This document shows, in pieces, positions 42,655 through 56,122 of a stretch of DNA of 64,000 bases. The position numbers were made by a program, and so were the translations under genes. The first letter of the stretch is position 1. Every line of letters starts with the position of its first letter. The notes below the pieces were generated by a model. The model did not search any database. It was not told the DNA's origin and worked only from the letters and a program-made list of their open reading frames with translations. The stretch is taken from positions 1-64,000 of the forward strand of contig NZ_QZMS01000016.1 in the NCBI RefSeq assembly GCF_003614885.1. The letters are read 5' to 3'. Source of the stretch: Photobacterium salinisoli. GTDB taxonomy: Bacteria; Pseudomonadota; Gammaproteobacteria; Enterobacterales; Vibrionaceae.

Positions 42655-43188
42655 ATGTCGGAAATGACTACTATCGCACGCCCCTACGCTAAAGCAGCCT
42701 TTGATTATGCGGTTGAGAAAGGTGAGCTGGCCCAGTGGTCAGAAATGCTCACCTTTGCTTCGGAAGTCGCTAAAAACGACACCATTCTGGATGTACTGGA
42801 TGGTGGTTTTGCGGCGGACAAGCTGACGGAAATCTTCCTGTCGGTTTGCGGCGAGCAACTCAACGACGCCGGCCAGAACCTGATTAAGGTCATGGCCGAA
42901 AACGGACGCCTGAAAATTCTTCCTGAAGTCTGTACTCAGTTCCTGTTCTTGAAAGATGAACTGGAAAAAACCATCGAAGCCAATGTGATCTCTGCGGTCA
43001 CCCTGGACGAAGGTCAAATGAGTGCAATCATCAGTAAGCTGGAACAGCGTCTGGCGCGCAAGGTTAAGCTGAACTGCAGTGTAGACGAGACCCTGATTGC
43101 CGGGGTTGTAATTAGAGCCGGAGACTTAGTCATCGATCAGTCAGTACGAGGCAAACTTGCCCGTCTGAACGATACTTTGCAGTCTTGA
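42655..43188 (+). CDS. atpH: ATP synthase subunit delta
   Basis: Links the peripheral stalk to the top of the F1 alpha3-beta3 head. The 177-residue protein shows [20 protein letters not shown] at the start and the conserved C-terminal segment [20 protein letters not shown]. Length equals E. coli delta (177). Confidence 0.97.
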   Translation: MSEMTTIARPYAKAAFDYAVEKGELAQWSEMLTFASEVAKNDTILDVLDGGFAADKLTEIFLSVCGEQLNDAGQNLIKVMAENGRLKILPEVCTQFLFLKDELEKTIEANVISAVTLDEGQMSAIISKLEQRLARKVKLNCSVDETLIAGVVIRAGDLVIDQSVRGKLARLNDTLQS

Positions 43189-43204
43189 TTTGGGGAATTG
43201 GAGC

Positions 43205-44746
43205 ATGCAACTTAATTCCACGGAAATTAGCGCACTGATCAAGCAACGGATTGAAAATTTCAACGTTGCCAGTGAAGCGCGTAACGAAGGCACCATCGTT
43301 TCTGTAAGCGACGGTATCATTCGTATCCACGGCCTTGCAGATGTCATGCAAGGTGAAATGATTGAACTACCAGGCGGCCTGTACGCACTGGCACTGAACC
43401 TTGAGCGTGACTCGGTAGGTGCTGTTGTAATGGGTCCATATGCCAGCCTTCAGGAAGGCATGAAAGTGACCGCAACCGGTCGTATCCTGGAAGTGCCTGT
43501 CGGCCCTGCCCTGCTGGGTCGTGTTGTTAACACTCTGGGTGAGCCGATTGATGGTAAAGGTCCGATTGAGACCGATACTTTCTCTCCGGTAGAAGTGATC
43601 GCACCGGGTGTAATCGACCGTAAATCTGTTGACCAGCCTGTTCAGACTGGTTACAAGGCGGTTGACTCAATGATTCCAATCGGCCGTGGCCAGCGTGAGC
43701 TGATCATCGGTGACCGTCAGATTGGTAAAACTGCCCTGGCGATCGATGCCATCATCAACCAGAAAAATTCTGGTATTTACTCTATCTATGTAGCTATCGG
43801 CCAGAAAGCGTCCACTATCGCCAACGTGGTTCGTAAACTGGAAGAGCACGGTGCACTGAAGAACACTATCGTTGTAGTGGCGTCTGCTTCTGAAGCGGCA
43901 GCTCTGCAATACCTGGCACCTTACTCTGGTTGTGCCATGGGTGAATACTTCCGTGACCGCGGCGAAGATGCACTGATCGTATACGATGACCTGTCTAAGC
44001 AGGCTGTGGCTTACCGTCAGATCTCTCTGCTGCTGCGCCGTCCACCAGGCCGTGAAGCTTTCCCTGGTGACGTTTTCTACCTCCACTCCCGTCTGCTTGA
44101 GCGTGCTGCGCGCGTGAGCGAAGAGTACGTAGAAAAGTTCACTAACGGTGAAGTGAAAGGTAAGACTGGTTCTTTGACTGCTCTGCCAATCATCGAAACT
44201 CAGGCGGGTGACGTTTCTGCGTTCGTACCGACTAACGTAATTTCGATCACCGATGGTCAGATCTTCCTGCAAACAGAACTGTTTAACTCTGGTATTCGTC
44301 CAGCGGTTGACCCAGGTATCTCTGTATCGCGTGTAGGTGGTGCTGCTCAGACCAAGATCATCAAGAAGCTGTCTGGTGGTATCCGTACTGCACTGGCTCA
44401 GTACCGTGAACTGGCGGCCTTTGCCCAGTTCTCCTCTGATCTGGACGACGCGACTAAGCGTCAGCTGGACCACGGTCAGAAAGTAACTGAACTGATGAAG
44501 CAGAAGCAGTACTCGCCAATGTCTGTTTTCGAGCAGGCCCTGGTGATTTTCTCTGCTGAGAAAGGTTACCTGAAAGATGTTGAGCTGACTAAGCTGGCAG
44601 ATTTCGAAGCTGCGTTACTGTCTTACGCCAAGAGTCAATTTGCTGAGCTGGTAGCTCAAATTGATGAAACGGGTGCGTGGAACAATGAAATTGAAGCCCA
44701 GTTCGCGAAACTGGTTGAAGATTTCAAAGCGACCCAGACTTGGTAA
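43205..44746 (+). CDS. atpA: ATP synthase subunit alpha
   Basis: Non-catalytic nucleotide-binding subunit of F1. The start at 43205 gives 513 residues ([20 protein letters not shown]), equal to E. coli; 15 bases upstream in frame are rejected. P-loop [19 protein letters not shown] (about 169-187), the [20 protein letters not shown] segment and the signature [17 protein letters not shown] are present. Confidence 0.98.
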   Translation: MQLNSTEISALIKQRIENFNVASEARNEGTIVSVSDGIIRIHGLADVMQGEMIELPGGLYALALNLERDSVGAVVMGPYASLQEGMKVTATGRILEVPVGPALLGRVVNTLGEPIDGKGPIETDTFSPVEVIAPGVIDRKSVDQPVQTGYKAVDSMIPIGRGQRELIIGDRQIGKTALAIDAIINQKNSGIYSIYVAIGQKASTIANVVRKLEEHGALKNTIVVVASASEAAALQYLAPYSGCAMGEYFRDRGEDALIVYDDLSKQAVAYRQISLLLRRPPGREAFPGDVFYLHSRLLERAARVSEEYVEKFTNGEVKGKTGSLTALPIIETQAGDVSAFVPTNVISITDGQIFLQTELFNSGIRPAVDPGISVSRVGGAAQTKIIKKLSGGIRTALAQYRELAAFAQFSSDLDDATKRQLDHGQKVTELMKQKQYSPMSVFEQALVIFSAEKGYLKDVELTKLADFEAALLSYAKSQFAELVAQIDETGAWNNEIEAQFAKLVEDFKATQTW

Positions 44747-44790
44747 TTGGTTGGTGATCGCATGCGATCACCAGCTCAAGGAGAGTAACG

Positions 44791-47096
<2,306 letters not shown>

Positions 47097-47113
47097 GCTG
47101 AACAGGAGGCGAT

Positions 47114-47536
47114 ATGGCAGCGATAACTTTCCATCTGGACGTAGTAAGCGCAGAAAAGAGTCTTTTCTCTGGTCGTGCTGAAAATATCCAGGTGACCGGT
47201 AGCGAAGGTGAACTGGGTATCCACGCAGGCCACACCCCGCTGCTGACCGCTATCACGCCAGGAATGGTTCGGATCGTTAAACAGAACGGTAGCGAGGAAG
47301 TCATTTACCTCTCCGGCGGTATGCTGGAAGTGCAGCCAGGTGCAGTCACTGTACTGGCTGATACTGCAATCCGTGGTGTTGATCTGGACACAGCCAAGGC
47401 TGAAGAAGCGAAACGTCAGGCTGAGGAGCGTATCCACAATCAGCATGGCGACATCGACTTCGCCCAAGCGGCCAGTGACCTGGCTAAAGCAATCGCCCAG
47501 CTTCGAGTGATCGAGCTGACCAGGCGTAAGCGTTAA
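47114..47536 (+). CDS. atpC: ATP synthase subunit epsilon
   Basis: Regulatory subunit of the rotor; its C-terminal helices can inhibit ATP hydrolysis. The 140-residue protein has the N-terminal beta-sandwich ([36 protein letters not shown]) and the C-terminal helical hairpin. Last gene of the atp operon, ending at a strong terminator. Confidence 0.97.
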   Translation: MAAITFHLDVVSAEKSLFSGRAENIQVTGSEGELGIHAGHTPLLTAITPGMVRIVKQNGSEEVIYLSGGMLEVQPGAVTVLADTAIRGVDLDTAKAEEAKRQAEERIHNQHGDIDFAQAASDLAKAIAQLRVIELTRRKR

Positions 47537-47550
47537 TCAGGTATCTGTGC

Positions 47551-47580
47551 AAAAAAGCGACCTTAGGGTCGCTTTTTTTT
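47551..47580 (+). terminator. rho-independent terminator of the atp operon
   Basis: Stem AAAAAAGCGACC / GGGTCGCTTTTTT with a 3-base loop (TTA) and a run of T. The A run before it also makes it usable from the other strand. Confidence 0.92.
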
Positions 47581-47760
47581 TGCCTGCGGGCAGCGGAATG
47601 GCTTGCGGTTGACGGTGAAACGCCCTGGATTAGTTCACAAAGCCGTGGTTTGTCTGTCTGTGCTGTGTCAATAATGATCGACAAAGACTTATATCGGACG
47701 CAACGAGCCGATACAATGCATCCAGATATCTACCACATTGATAAGAAGGGACACTGATTC

Positions 47761-49122
47761 ATGAGCTTCAGCGCTGTGATCCTGGCCGCGGGTAAAGGTA
47801 CCCGCATGTATTCTGCTCTGCCTAAAGTTTTGCATACTCTGGCAGGTAAGCCGATGGTAAAACACGTAATCGATACCTGTAGTGATTTGGGTGCCGCGAA
47901 TATTCATCTGGTGTATGGCCATGGCGGCGATCTGATGCAGGCGCGCCTGGCAGAAGAATCAGTCAATTGGGTACTTCAGGCTGAGCAGCTTGGTACCGGT
48001 CATGCCGTGAATCAGGCATCGGGTGATTTTGGTGATGATGAGCAGGTATTGATTCTCTATGGCGATGTCCCCCTGATCAGTGGCGAGACGCTGGAAAATT
48101 TACTCCAAGCCCAGCCAGAAGGTGGTATTGGCCTGCTGACAGTGGTGCTGGATGATCCGAGCGGTTATGGCCGCATCGTGCGTGAAAATGAGGCCGTCGT
48201 TGCCATAGTGGAGCAAAAAGATGCCACGGAAGCGCAACAGCAAATTCGTGAAATCAACACAGGTGTGATGGTCGCCAATGGCGGTGATCTCAAGCGCTGG
48301 CTGAGCCAGCTGAAAAACGACAACGCGCAGGGTGAATATTATCTGACCGACGTGATTGCCATGGCTCATGCAGAAGGCCGTCATATCCAGGCTGTCCACC
48401 CGGCATTAGCGGTTGAAGTGGAAGGCGTGAATAACCGCCTGCAACTGGCGCGTCTGGAGCGTGCTTACCAGTCTCTTCAGGCTGAGCGTTTGCTGATGCA
48501 GGGCGTGATGCTGCGTGACCCGGCTCGTTTTGATTTACGCGGTACCCTGCAATGCGGCCAGGATGTCGAAATTGATGTCAATGTCATCATCGAAGGCCAT
48601 GTTACCCTGGGCGACAATGTGGTGATCGGTGCGGGGTCGGTGCTGATCGACTGCGAAATCGATGATAACACCCTGGTGCGTCCTTACAGCATTATCGAAG
48701 GAGCGACGGTCGGTGAAGACTGTACTGTGGGGCCGTTTACCCGTCTGCGCCCGGGCGCTGAGCTGGTGGGGGATTCGCACGTCGGTAACTTTGTCGAAAT
48801 GAAGCAATCTCGCCTCGGCAAAGGCTCTAAGGCCAGCCACCTGACGTATCTGGGCGATGCGCAAATCGGTGATCGGGTCAATATTGGCGCAGGCACCATC
48901 ACCTGTAATTATGACGGTGCGAATAAGTTCCGCACTGAAATCGAAGACGATGTCTTCGTCGGTTCAGATACACAGCTGATCGCTCCGGTGAAAATCGGAA
49001 AGGGTGCCACTATCGGAGCTGGTGCGACGATCAACCGTGATGTGGGTGACGGTGAGTTAGTGATTACTCGCGCTCCGGCTCGCACAATTAAAGGCTGGAA
49101 GCGTCCGGAAAAGCAAAAGTAA
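47761..49122 (+). CDS. glmU: bifunctional N-acetylglucosamine-1-phosphate uridyltransferase / glucosamine-1-phosphate acetyltransferase
   Basis: Makes UDP-GlcNAc, the precursor of peptidoglycan and LPS, from glucosamine-1-phosphate. The 453-residue protein has the pyrophosphorylase domain (1-229) with [20 protein letters not shown] and ILYGDVPLI. The C-terminal left-handed beta-helix (250-453) is rich in hexapeptides such as [18 protein letters not shown]. Length is normal (E. coli 456). glmS lies 1 kb downstream, after a DeoR-type regulator. Confidence 0.98.
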   Translation: MSFSAVILAAGKGTRMYSALPKVLHTLAGKPMVKHVIDTCSDLGAANIHLVYGHGGDLMQARLAEESVNWVLQAEQLGTGHAVNQASGDFGDDEQVLILYGDVPLISGETLENLLQAQPEGGIGLLTVVLDDPSGYGRIVRENEAVVAIVEQKDATEAQQQIREINTGVMVANGGDLKRWLSQLKNDNAQGEYYLTDVIAMAHAEGRHIQAVHPALAVEVEGVNNRLQLARLERAYQSLQAERLLMQGVMLRDPARFDLRGTLQCGQDVEIDVNVIIEGHVTLGDNVVIGAGSVLIDCEIDDNTLVRPYSIIEGATVGEDCTVGPFTRLRPGAELVGDSHVGNFVEMKQSRLGKGSKASHLTYLGDAQIGDRVNIGAGTITCNYDGANKFRTEIEDDVFVGSDTQLIAPVKIGKGATIGAGATINRDVGDGELVITRAPARTIKGWKRPEKQK

Positions 49123-49143
49123 CCCGGAACGGCTCACAGACAG

Positions 49144-49169
49144 GCAGCGCTCAGGCGCTGCTTTTTTTT
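49144..49169 (+). terminator. rho-independent terminator of glmU
   Basis: Stem GCAGCGC (49144-49150) / GCGCTGC (49155-49161), 4-base loop, eight T. It separates glmU from the regulator-glmS unit, unlike the E. coli glmUS operon. Confidence 0.9.
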
Positions 49170-49235
49170 GCCGTAAACTATGCTTGCCGTACAGCTTATG
49201 AGCTCTCATCCTGGTATTTTCTTGATCTTGCTTCT

Positions 49236-49257
49236 TTTGGTTTGCTATATTTGGTTT
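49236..49257 (+). promoter_or_regulatory. direct repeats upstream of the DeoR-type gene, candidate operator
   Basis: TTTGGTTT occurs at 49236-49243 and 49250-49257, a 14-bp period. It is followed by the inverted pair GTTTC/GAAAC (49254-49268). DeoR-family repressors bind tandem T-rich repeats, so autoregulation is plausible but not shown. Confidence 0.35.
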
Positions 49258-49290
49258 CAGTTCGAAACTTAAATAATAAGTAAACCTTAC

Positions 49291-50064
49291 ATGTCGAAAC
49301 GTAACACCCAGCAGAGACGCCATGCCATTGTCGCTCTGGTCAATGAACAGGGCGAGGTCAGTGTCGATGCGCTGGCGCAGCAATTTGCCACTTCCGAAGT
49401 AACTATCCGTAAAGATCTTGCTGCATTGGAAAAAGCCGGCCTGCTGCTGCGCCGTTATGGCGGCGCGATTGCCATGCCCTCAGAGATTGTGGCGGCGGGT
49501 CATGAACCGGAAGTTTCGATTCGAAAGCAAGCGATCGCTCAGGCAGCCGCCGCCCGTATCCGCGATCATAACCGCATTATCATAGACAGCGGCAGTACCA
49601 CGGCCGCACTGATTGGTCTGCTCGGTGACAAGCAGGGCCTGATAGTGATGACCAACTCACTCAATGTCGCCAATGCCCTCAATGAGCTGGAAAACGAGCC
49701 GACCCTGCTGATGACGGGGGGCACCTGGGATCCGCATTCCGAAGCGTTTCAGGGCCAGGTCGCCGAGTCCGTTCTGCGCTCCTATGATTTTGACCAGCTG
49801 TTTATCGGTGCCGACGGTATTGATATCACTCGCGGTACCACCACCTTCAACGAATTGATCGGCCTGAGCCGGGTGATGGCAGAAGTCTCACGTGAAGTGG
49901 TGGTCATGGTCGAATCGAGCAAAATCGGACGCAAAATCCCAAATCTTGAACTGCCGTGGAACAGCATCAGCACCCTGATCACCGATGAGGGGCTGGATCC
50001 GGTTGCCAGGGCAGAAATCGAACAGCAAGGGGTGCAGGTGATCTGCGCCGCCGCCAAAGTATAA
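49291..50064 (+). CDS. DeoR family transcriptional regulator (probable glmS regulator)
   Basis: A 257-residue DeoR/GlpR-type regulator. The N-terminal winged helix-turn-helix is seen in [40 protein letters not shown] and LLLRRYGGA. The C-terminal DeoRC sugar-phosphate sensor domain shows [15 protein letters not shown] (phosphate-binding), [31 protein letters not shown] and VESSKIGR. It lies 26 bp before glmS and very probably shares its transcript. Control of glmS in response to an amino-sugar phosphate is inferred from position and family. The ATG at 49291 is a natural start. Confidence 0.9.
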   Translation: MSKRNTQQRRHAIVALVNEQGEVSVDALAQQFATSEVTIRKDLAALEKAGLLLRRYGGAIAMPSEIVAAGHEPEVSIRKQAIAQAAAARIRDHNRIIIDSGSTTAALIGLLGDKQGLIVMTNSLNVANALNELENEPTLLMTGGTWDPHSEAFQGQVAESVLRSYDFDQLFIGADGIDITRGTTTFNELIGLSRVMAEVSREVVVMVESSKIGRKIPNLELPWNSISTLITDEGLDPVARAEIEQQGVQVICAAAKV

Positions 50065-50090
50065 ATCTTATTTTTTCAGGAGTATTTTCT

Positions 50091-51923
50091 ATGTGTGGAA
50101 TCGTCGGGGCGGTTGCCCAACGCGATGTGGCTGGCATTCTGATCGAAGGCTTGCGCCGACTGGAATACCGGGGTTACGACTCTGCCGGTGTGGCCGTGGT
50201 AGGCAGCGACAATGCCCTGCAGCGTGTTCGCCGCTTGGGTAAGGTGCAGGAGCTGGCTGATGCTGTAGCCGCCAACCCGCTGTCGGGCGGGACAGGCATT
50301 GCCCATACACGCTGGGCGACGCACGGTGAACCCTCCGAAGCCAATGCTCACCCTCATGTGTCCGGCGAGCATATCTCGATTGTTCATAACGGTATCATTG
50401 AAAATCACGAATCGCTGCGCGCTGTGCTCACTGAACGTGGGTATACCTTCGTGTCGCAGACAGATACCGAAGTCATTGCTCACCTGGTGGACTGGGAGTT
50501 GCGCAGCGCCGACAGTCTGCTGCAAGCGGTGCAAAATACTGTGTCTCAGCTCGAAGGTGCCTATGGCACCGTAGTGATGGACAGCCGTGATCCGAGCCGG
50601 ATTGTGGTAGCCCGCTCCGGCAGTCCGCTGGTGATCGGCTATGGTGTTGATGAACATTTTGTCGCCTCCGACCAGCTGGCCCTGCTGCCAGTGACCCGCC
50701 GTTTTGCGTTCCTGGAAGAAGGGGATGTCGCGGAAGTGACCCGTTTTGACGTCAGCATCTTCGATAAGCATGGTGAGCCGGTTGAGCGCGAGATCAAAGA
50801 ATCGGAAGTGTCGCACGATGCCGGTGACAAAGGTCAGTACCGCCATTACATGCTGAAAGAAATCTACGAACAGCCGGTAGCACTGCAACGTACCATGGAA
50901 GGCCGGCTGGCGAACGGTAAGGTGCTGGCATCCGCCTTTGGCGATAACGCCGAAGCCCTGCTGCAGAAAGTGAAACACGTTCAGATCATTGCGTGCGGCA
51001 CCAGTTATCACGCCGGTCTGGTCGCGCGTTACTGGCTGGAGCAGTGGGCGGGCGTGTCCTGCAACGTCGAGATTGCCTCTGAGTTCCGTTACCGCAAATC
51101 ACATGTCTATGAGAACAGTCTGCTGGTCACCCTGTCCCAGTCTGGCGAAACCGCCGATACCCTGGCTGCACTGCGTCTGGCGAAAGAAATGGGTTACATG
51201 GCCAGCCTGACTATCTGTAACGTGCCCGGCTCCTCGCTGGTGCGTGAATCTGATCTGGCCTACATGATGAAAGCCGGCGCGGAGATCGGTGTGGCGTCCA
51301 CCAAAGCCTTTACCGTGCAGCTGGCTGGTTTGCTGATGCTGGTGGCGGCGATTGGCCGCGGTAAAACTATTGATGATGCGCTGGAAGCCAAGCTGGTGGC
51401 GGCACTGCAAAGCCTGCCGGCCAAAATTGAGCAGACGCTGGCCATGGCTGATGATATTGAAGCGCTGGCAGAAGATTTTGCCGACAAGCACCACGCCCTG
51501 TTCCTGGGCCGCGGCGAGCAGTCGCCGATTGCAATGGAAGGTGCGCTCAAGCTGAAAGAGATCTCCTACATCCATGCCGAAGCCTATGCCGCCGGTGAGC
51601 TCAAACACGGCCCGCTGGCCTTGATTGATGCCGACATGCCGGTGATTGTGGTGGCACCGAACAACGAGCTGCTGGAAAAACTGAAGTCGAATGTCGAAGA
51701 AGTGCGTGCCCGTGGCGGTCTGATGTATGTATTTGCCGATGTGAATGCCCACTTCGCCAGTGACGACACCATGACAGTGCTGAATGTACCGCATTGCGAC
51801 GAGTTCATTGCCCCAATTCTCTACACCCTGCCGCTGCAGTTACTGTCGTACTATGTGGCGCTGATCAAAGGCACGGATGTTGACCAGCCGCGCAACCTGG
51901 CCAAATCGGTGACCGTAGAATAA
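50091..51923 (+). CDS. glmS: glutamine--fructose-6-phosphate aminotransferase (isomerizing)
   Basis: First step of amino-sugar synthesis: fructose-6-phosphate plus glutamine to glucosamine-6-phosphate. The 610-residue protein starts [20 protein letters not shown], where Cys1 after Met removal is the glutaminase nucleophile; [17 protein letters not shown] is the rest of that site. Two SIS isomerase domains follow ([35 protein letters not shown]) and the C-terminal end is [13 protein letters not shown]. Length equals E. coli (609). Ribosome-binding site CAGGAG. Confidence 0.98.
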   Translation: MCGIVGAVAQRDVAGILIEGLRRLEYRGYDSAGVAVVGSDNALQRVRRLGKVQELADAVAANPLSGGTGIAHTRWATHGEPSEANAHPHVSGEHISIVHNGIIENHESLRAVLTERGYTFVSQTDTEVIAHLVDWELRSADSLLQAVQNTVSQLEGAYGTVVMDSRDPSRIVVARSGSPLVIGYGVDEHFVASDQLALLPVTRRFAFLEEGDVAEVTRFDVSIFDKHGEPVEREIKESEVSHDAGDKGQYRHYMLKEIYEQPVALQRTMEGRLANGKVLASAFGDNAEALLQKVKHVQIIACGTSYHAGLVARYWLEQWAGVSCNVEIASEFRYRKSHVYENSLLVTLSQSGETADTLAALRLAKEMGYMASLTICNVPGSSLVRESDLAYMMKAGAEIGVASTKAFTVQLAGLLMLVAAIGRGKTIDDALEAKLVAALQSLPAKIEQTLAMADDIEALAEDFADKHHALFLGRGEQSPIAMEGALKLKEISYIHAEAYAAGELKHGPLALIDADMPVIVVAPNNELLEKLKSNVEEVRARGGLMYVFADVNAHFASDDTMTVLNVPHCDEFIAPILYTLPLQLLSYYVALIKGTDVDQPRNLAKSVTVE

Positions 51924-51948
51924 GACACGGCTGTCTTAGCCCTGAGAT

Positions 51949-51972
51949 AAAGGCGTCAATTGTGGCGCCTTT
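51949..51972 (+). terminator. probable terminator of glmS
   Basis: Stem AAAGGCG (51949-51955) / CGCCTTT (51966-51972) with a 10-base loop and a T-rich tail (TTGTTCGTTTT). Confidence 0.65.
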
Positions 51973-52209
51973 GTTCGTTTTGCCCCTCGCCCCTATTCCC
52001 AGCGTCTATGATCTAGTACAGAAGTGACGTTTTTTGTTTGCGAAATCAGATGCTTTGGTTGAATTCTTCCTGTTTTGCATTGCGCTTTGCAATCCCAAAA
52101 TGTCGTCTTCTTTAAGCTCTTGATATTTTTATAAAAATAATAACACCTGAGTTGGCTGATTTTATGCTGACCTGTTTGGTCGGAACATATTGCAGTGGTG
52201 GAGGTATTG
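51973..52209. other. AT-rich region upstream of the XRE regulator
   Basis: No gene is supported. It has a perfect 16-bp A/T palindrome TATTTTTATAAAAATA (52124-52139) and a GACC-TGTTT-GGTC inverted repeat (52169-52181) about 30 bp before the regulator start, either of which could be an operator. The regulator's ribosome-binding site (GGTGGAGG) is at about 52196-52203. Confidence 0.5.
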
Positions 52210-52590
52210 ATGACAGATCCTAAAGCGACAATCGCCTCGCGGATCAAGGAAGCGCGAGAGTGGAAAGGCCTGACTCAGGTACACATGGCCCAGCAACTGG
52301 GGGTTGCCCGGCAAACTTATCTTGACCTGGAGACAGGTAAAACCGAACCGAAAGTACGTTTGCTGTCGGCGATTTCAGAAATCACTGAGCGGCCGCTGAC
52401 CTGGTTCGTGTACGGGGACGAAGGATTAGAAATTCTGGAAAGCGAATATAAAGAAGAAATTGACCGCTTATTACAGTATTTCAGCCGCCTGCCCCATTCG
52501 GCCCGGAATGTGATTTTGCAGCAGAGTATCAATCTGGCCGGTTTCATGGCGGAATACACCCGGGCGCTGACCCAAAAAGATAAATCCTGA
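52210..52590 (+). CDS. XRE family helix-turn-helix transcriptional regulator
   Basis: A 126-residue protein with an N-terminal Cro/C1-type helix-turn-helix (about 10-64): ASRIKEAREWKGLTQVHMAQ, QLGVARQTYLDLETGKTEPK, then a helical tail to residue 126 with no recognised domain. I start at the ATG at 52210, five bases after GGTGGAGG; the in-frame TTG at 52195 is less likely. It is an orphan between glmS and the ilv operon, on the opposite strand to ilvA. Its target is unknown; the palindromes just upstream suggest autoregulation. Confidence 0.8.
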   Translation: MTDPKATIASRIKEAREWKGLTQVHMAQQLGVARQTYLDLETGKTEPKVRLLSAISEITERPLTWFVYGDEGLEILESEYKEEIDRLLQYFSRLPHSARNVILQQSINLAGFMAEYTRALTQKDKS

Positions 52591-52632
52591 CGGGGGTGAG
52601 AAAGGGAAGTGAAAAGGGACAAAGGTGAAAGA

Positions 52633-52661
52633 AAACAGCCCCGTTTTATGCGGGGCTGTGT
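52633..52661 (-). terminator. bidirectional terminator between the XRE gene and ilvA
   Basis: Perfect 9-bp stem ACAGCCCCG (52635-52643) / CGGGGCTGT (52651-52659), 7-base loop. The minus strand continues TTTCTTTC, fitting termination of the ilv operon; the plus side has a weaker T-rich tail. Confidence 0.85.
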
Positions 52662-52700
52662 CTTTCAGACCGGCTATCTTACCGGCTTACTGGTCTTGGC

Positions 52701-54257
52701 TTACTGGGCGAGGAAGAACTGGTAGGCCGGATTGTCGGTCTCGTCTTTCCACTGGTAACCCAGTTCACGCAGGTGGCTGGTGAAGGACAGCAGATCATGA
52801 TCTTCGAGTTCAAAACCGCATAACACCCGGCCGTAGTCGGCACCGTGGTTACGGTAATTGAACAGGCTGATGTTCCAGTGGGTACCTAATGTGGTCAGGA
52901 ACTTCAGCAGTGCTCCCGGGTATTCCGGAAATTCAAAGCTGTACAGACGCTCCTGCAGTGGCTTGGACGGGCGGCCGCCAATCATATAGCGCACATGCAC
53001 TTTGGCCATTTCATCATCAGACAGATCCACCACCGGATAACCGCCTTTGCGCAGATCGGTAATGATGCTTTCCAGCTCGTCCTGTCCCTGCAGCAAACGG
53101 ACACCGACAAACACATTGGCCAACGTGTCGTCATTGTAACGATAGTTGAACTCAGTCACTGCTCTGCCGCCCAGCAGGTGGCAGAAATCAAGAAACGCAC
53201 CCGGCCGTTCCGGTACAGTGACGGCCAGCAAACCCTCACGTTTTTCACCCAGTTCGCAACGTTCAGACACATAACGCAAGCCATGGAAGTTGAGGTTGGC
53301 ACCTGACAAAATCGAAGCCAGCTGCTGGCCTTGCAGCCGATGCTGCTCGCTGTATTTTTTCAGACCGGCCAGCGACAGTGCCCCTGACGGTTCGGCGATG
53401 GCGCGGGTATCTTCAAAAATGTCTTTCACTGCGGCGCAGATCTCGTCACTGCTGACCGTAATGACATCATCAAGATACTGCTGGCAAAGACGGAAGGTTT
53501 CGTCGCCGATACGTTTCACGGCCACACCGTCAGCAAACTGGCCAACCTGATCCAGAGTAACCGGCTCACCGGCATCAAGTGCGGCACGCAGGCAGGCGGA
53601 ATCCTCGGCTTCGACACCTATCACCTTGATTTCCGGCATCAGCTGTTTGAGCAGCACCGACACCCCGGCAGCCAGGCCACCGCCGCCGACAGGCACGAAC
53701 ACATAGTTGAGATGGCCGTTTTGCTGGACCAGCTCAATCCCTATGGTGCCCTGCCCGGCAATCACTGCCGGGTGGTCGAACGGAGGAATAAAGGTGAATT
53801 GGTGCTCCTCAGCCAGTTCGATGGCGTACGTTTTGGCCTCATCAAAGTTGCTGCCATGCAGCACCACTTCGCCGCCGAAGCTTTTGACTGCTTCCACTTT
53901 GATGTCTGGGGTAGTACGCGGCATGACAATAACGGCTTTGACGTCCAGCTGGCGGGCTGACAAGGCCAGACCCTGCGCATGATTGCCCGCTGACGCCGCA
54001 ATCACACCTGCCTGGCGTTGTGCAGCGCTCAGCTGAGACATCATGTTGTAAGCGCCACGAAGTTTGAATGAGTGCACTGGCTGGCGGTCTTCGCGCTTGA
54101 TCTGGATGCGGTTCCCCAAACGCTTGGATAACCTTTCCATGTCCTGAAGCGGAGTGACCAGCGCCACTTCGTACACCGGGGCGCGCAGTGTTTCCCTTAA
54201 ATAGTCAGCGCCGCTGAGAAACTCAGCAGCCCTGGCCTGTGTCACCTCACTCATCAT
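52701..54257 (-). CDS. ilvA: threonine ammonia-lyase (biosynthetic threonine deaminase) IlvA
   Basis: PLP enzyme that makes 2-oxobutyrate from threonine, the committed and isoleucine-inhibited step to isoleucine. The 518-residue protein has the PLP-lysine segment KREDRQPVHSFKLRGAYNMM, the glycine loop VPVGGGGLAAGVSVLL, and two C-terminal ACT-like regulatory domains (from about 330), which marks it as the biosynthetic, allosteric form. Two start ATGs (54257, 54254) adjoin. Last gene of ilvGMEDA, 2 bp after ilvD. Confidence 0.98.
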   Translation of the reverse strand: MMSEVTQARAAEFLSGADYLRETLRAPVYEVALVTPLQDMERLSKRLGNRIQIKREDRQPVHSFKLRGAYNMMSQLSAAQRQAGVIAASAGNHAQGLALSARQLDVKAVIVMPRTTPDIKVEAVKSFGGEVVLHGSNFDEAKTYAIELAEEHQFTFIPPFDHPAVIAGQGTIGIELVQQNGHLNYVFVPVGGGGLAAGVSVLLKQLMPEIKVIGVEAEDSACLRAALDAGEPVTLDQVGQFADGVAVKRIGDETFRLCQQYLDDVITVSSDEICAAVKDIFEDTRAIAEPSGALSLAGLKKYSEQHRLQGQQLASILSGANLNFHGLRYVSERCELGEKREGLLAVTVPERPGAFLDFCHLLGGRAVTEFNYRYNDDTLANVFVGVRLLQGQDELESIITDLRKGGYPVVDLSDDEMAKVHVRYMIGGRPSKPLQERLYSFEFPEYPGALLKFLTTLGTHWNISLFNYRNHGADYGRVLCGFELEDHDLLSFTSHLRELGYQWKDETDNPAYQFFLAQ

Positions 54258-54259
54258 AC

Positions 54260-56101
54260 TTACCCTTCCAGTTTGGATTTGTCGCGGACTGCGCCTTTAT
54301 CGGCACTGGTCGCCAGGTTGGCGTAGGCACGCAGGGCAAAGGAGACGCTGCGCTGACGGTCGACCGGTTTCCAGCCTCGCTGATCGGCGACAGCCCGGCG
54401 CTGGGCCAGGGTAGCATCGTCGACATTCAGCTCAATGCTGCGGTTAGGGATGTCGATAGTGATCAGATCCCCGTCTTCAATCAGGCCTATGGTGCCGCCA
54501 TTGGCCGCTTCCGGTGACACGTGGCCGATCGACAGGCCGCTGGTACCGCCGGAGAAACGGCCATCTGTGATCAGGGCGCATTCTTTGCCCAGTCCCATCG
54601 ATTTGAGGTAAGTGGTCGGATACAGCATTTCCTGCATGCCCGGGCCGCCTTTAGGGCCTTCATAACGGATCACCACCACATCACCGGCTTTGACTTTACC
54701 GCCGAGTATGCCTTCCACTGCGGTTTCCTGACTTTCGAACACCACAGCCGGGCCTTTGAAGGTCAGGCAGCTTTCATCAACGCCCGCGGTTTTCACGATA
54801 CAGCCGTCGACGGCCATGTTGCCTGACAGAACGGCCAAACCGCCATCCTGACTGAAAGCGTGTGCTTTGCTGCGGATACAGCCGTTCTCGCGATCGTCAT
54901 CCAGAGTGTCCCAGCGGCAGTCCTGTGAGAAAGCCTGAGTGGTACGGATACCGGCCGGGCCGGCGCGGAAGAAGGTGGCAACCTCCTCAGAATCGGTTTG
55001 TTTGATGTCGTAAAGAGCCAGCGCTTCTGACAGCGTCATGCCCAGTACGTTGGGAACGTCTGAATGCAGCAGGCCGGCGCGGTCCAGTTCACCCAGAATG
55101 CCGTATACGCCTCCGGCGCGGTGAACATCTTCCATGTGGTATTTCTGCGTCGACGGCGCCACTTTACACAGGTGAGGCACGCGGCGGGACATGCGGTCGA
55201 TGTCTTCCATGGTGAAATCGATCTCGCCTTCCTGCGCTGCTGCCAGCAGGTGAAGCACAGTATTGGTCGACCCGCCCATGGCAATATCCAGCGCCATGGC
55301 ATTTTCGAAGGCTTTCTTGCTGGCAATATTGCGCGGCAGCACGCTGTCGTCGTCCTGCTCGTAGTAACGCTTGGTCAGACCGACAATGCGCTGACCGGCG
55401 GTGATGAACAGCGCTTTACGATCGGCATGGGTGGCCAGGCATGAACCGTTACCCGGCTGGCTCAGGCCCAGGGCTTCGGTCAGGCAGTTCATCGAGTTGG
55501 CGGTGAACATACCCGAGCAGGAGCCGCAGGTCGGGCAGGCTGAGCGCTCGATCTGCTCGCTTTGCTCGTCAGAGACTTTAGGATCTGCGCCCTGGATCAT
55601 GGCGTCTACCAGATCCAGTTTCAGGATCTGATCCGAGAGTTTGGTCTTACCGGCTTCCATCGGGCCGCCGGAGACGAAGATCACCGGAATATTGAGGCGC
55701 ATGGACGCCATCAGCATGCCCGGGGTGATTTTATCGCAGTTGGAGATACAGACCATGGCGTCGGCACAGTGGGCATTGACCATGTATTCGACCGAGTCGG
55801 CAATCAGCTCGCGCGACGGCAGCGAATAGAGCATACCGCCGTGGCCCATGGCAATCCCGTCATCAACGGCAATGGTGTTGAATTCTTTGGCAATCCCACC
55901 GGCTTTCTCGATTTCAGCGGCAACCAGCTGACCCAGATCTTTCAGGTGTACATGACCCGGCACAAACTGGGTGAAGGAGTTGACGACGGCGATGATAGGT
56001 TTGCCAAAATCTTCATCTTTGACGCCGGTGGCACGCCACAGGGCGCGGGCACCCGCCATATTACGGCCGTGGGTGGTGGTGGCTGAACGGTACTTAGGCA
56101 T
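54260..56101 (-). CDS. ilvD: dihydroxy-acid dehydratase IlvD
   Basis: Fe-S enzyme making the 2-oxo acids of valine and isoleucine. The 613-residue protein has the cluster-binding cysteine segments [20 protein letters not shown] and [20 protein letters not shown], and the C-terminal segment [20 protein letters not shown]. Length matches E. coli (616). A very stable hairpin precedes it on the transcript. Confidence 0.98.
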   Translation of the reverse strand: MPKYRSATTTHGRNMAGARALWRATGVKDEDFGKPIIAVVNSFTQFVPGHVHLKDLGQLVAAEIEKAGGIAKEFNTIAVDDGIAMGHGGMLYSLPSRELIADSVEYMVNAHCADAMVCISNCDKITPGMLMASMRLNIPVIFVSGGPMEAGKTKLSDQILKLDLVDAMIQGADPKVSDEQSEQIERSACPTCGSCSGMFTANSMNCLTEALGLSQPGNGSCLATHADRKALFITAGQRIVGLTKRYYEQDDDSVLPRNIASKKAFENAMALDIAMGGSTNTVLHLLAAAQEGEIDFTMEDIDRMSRRVPHLCKVAPSTQKYHMEDVHRAGGVYGILGELDRAGLLHSDVPNVLGMTLSEALALYDIKQTDSEEVATFFRAGPAGIRTTQAFSQDCRWDTLDDDRENGCIRSKAHAFSQDGGLAVLSGNMAVDGCIVKTAGVDESCLTFKGPAVVFESQETAVEGILGGKVKAGDVVVIRYEGPKGGPGMQEMLYPTTYLKSMGLGKECALITDGRFSGGTSGLSIGHVSPEAANGGTIGLIEDGDLITIDIPNRSIELNVDDATLAQRRAVADQRGWKPVDRQRSVSFALRAYANLATSADKGAVRDKSKLEG

Positions 56102-56122
56102 AACGTGAAATTCCTTTTTTGG

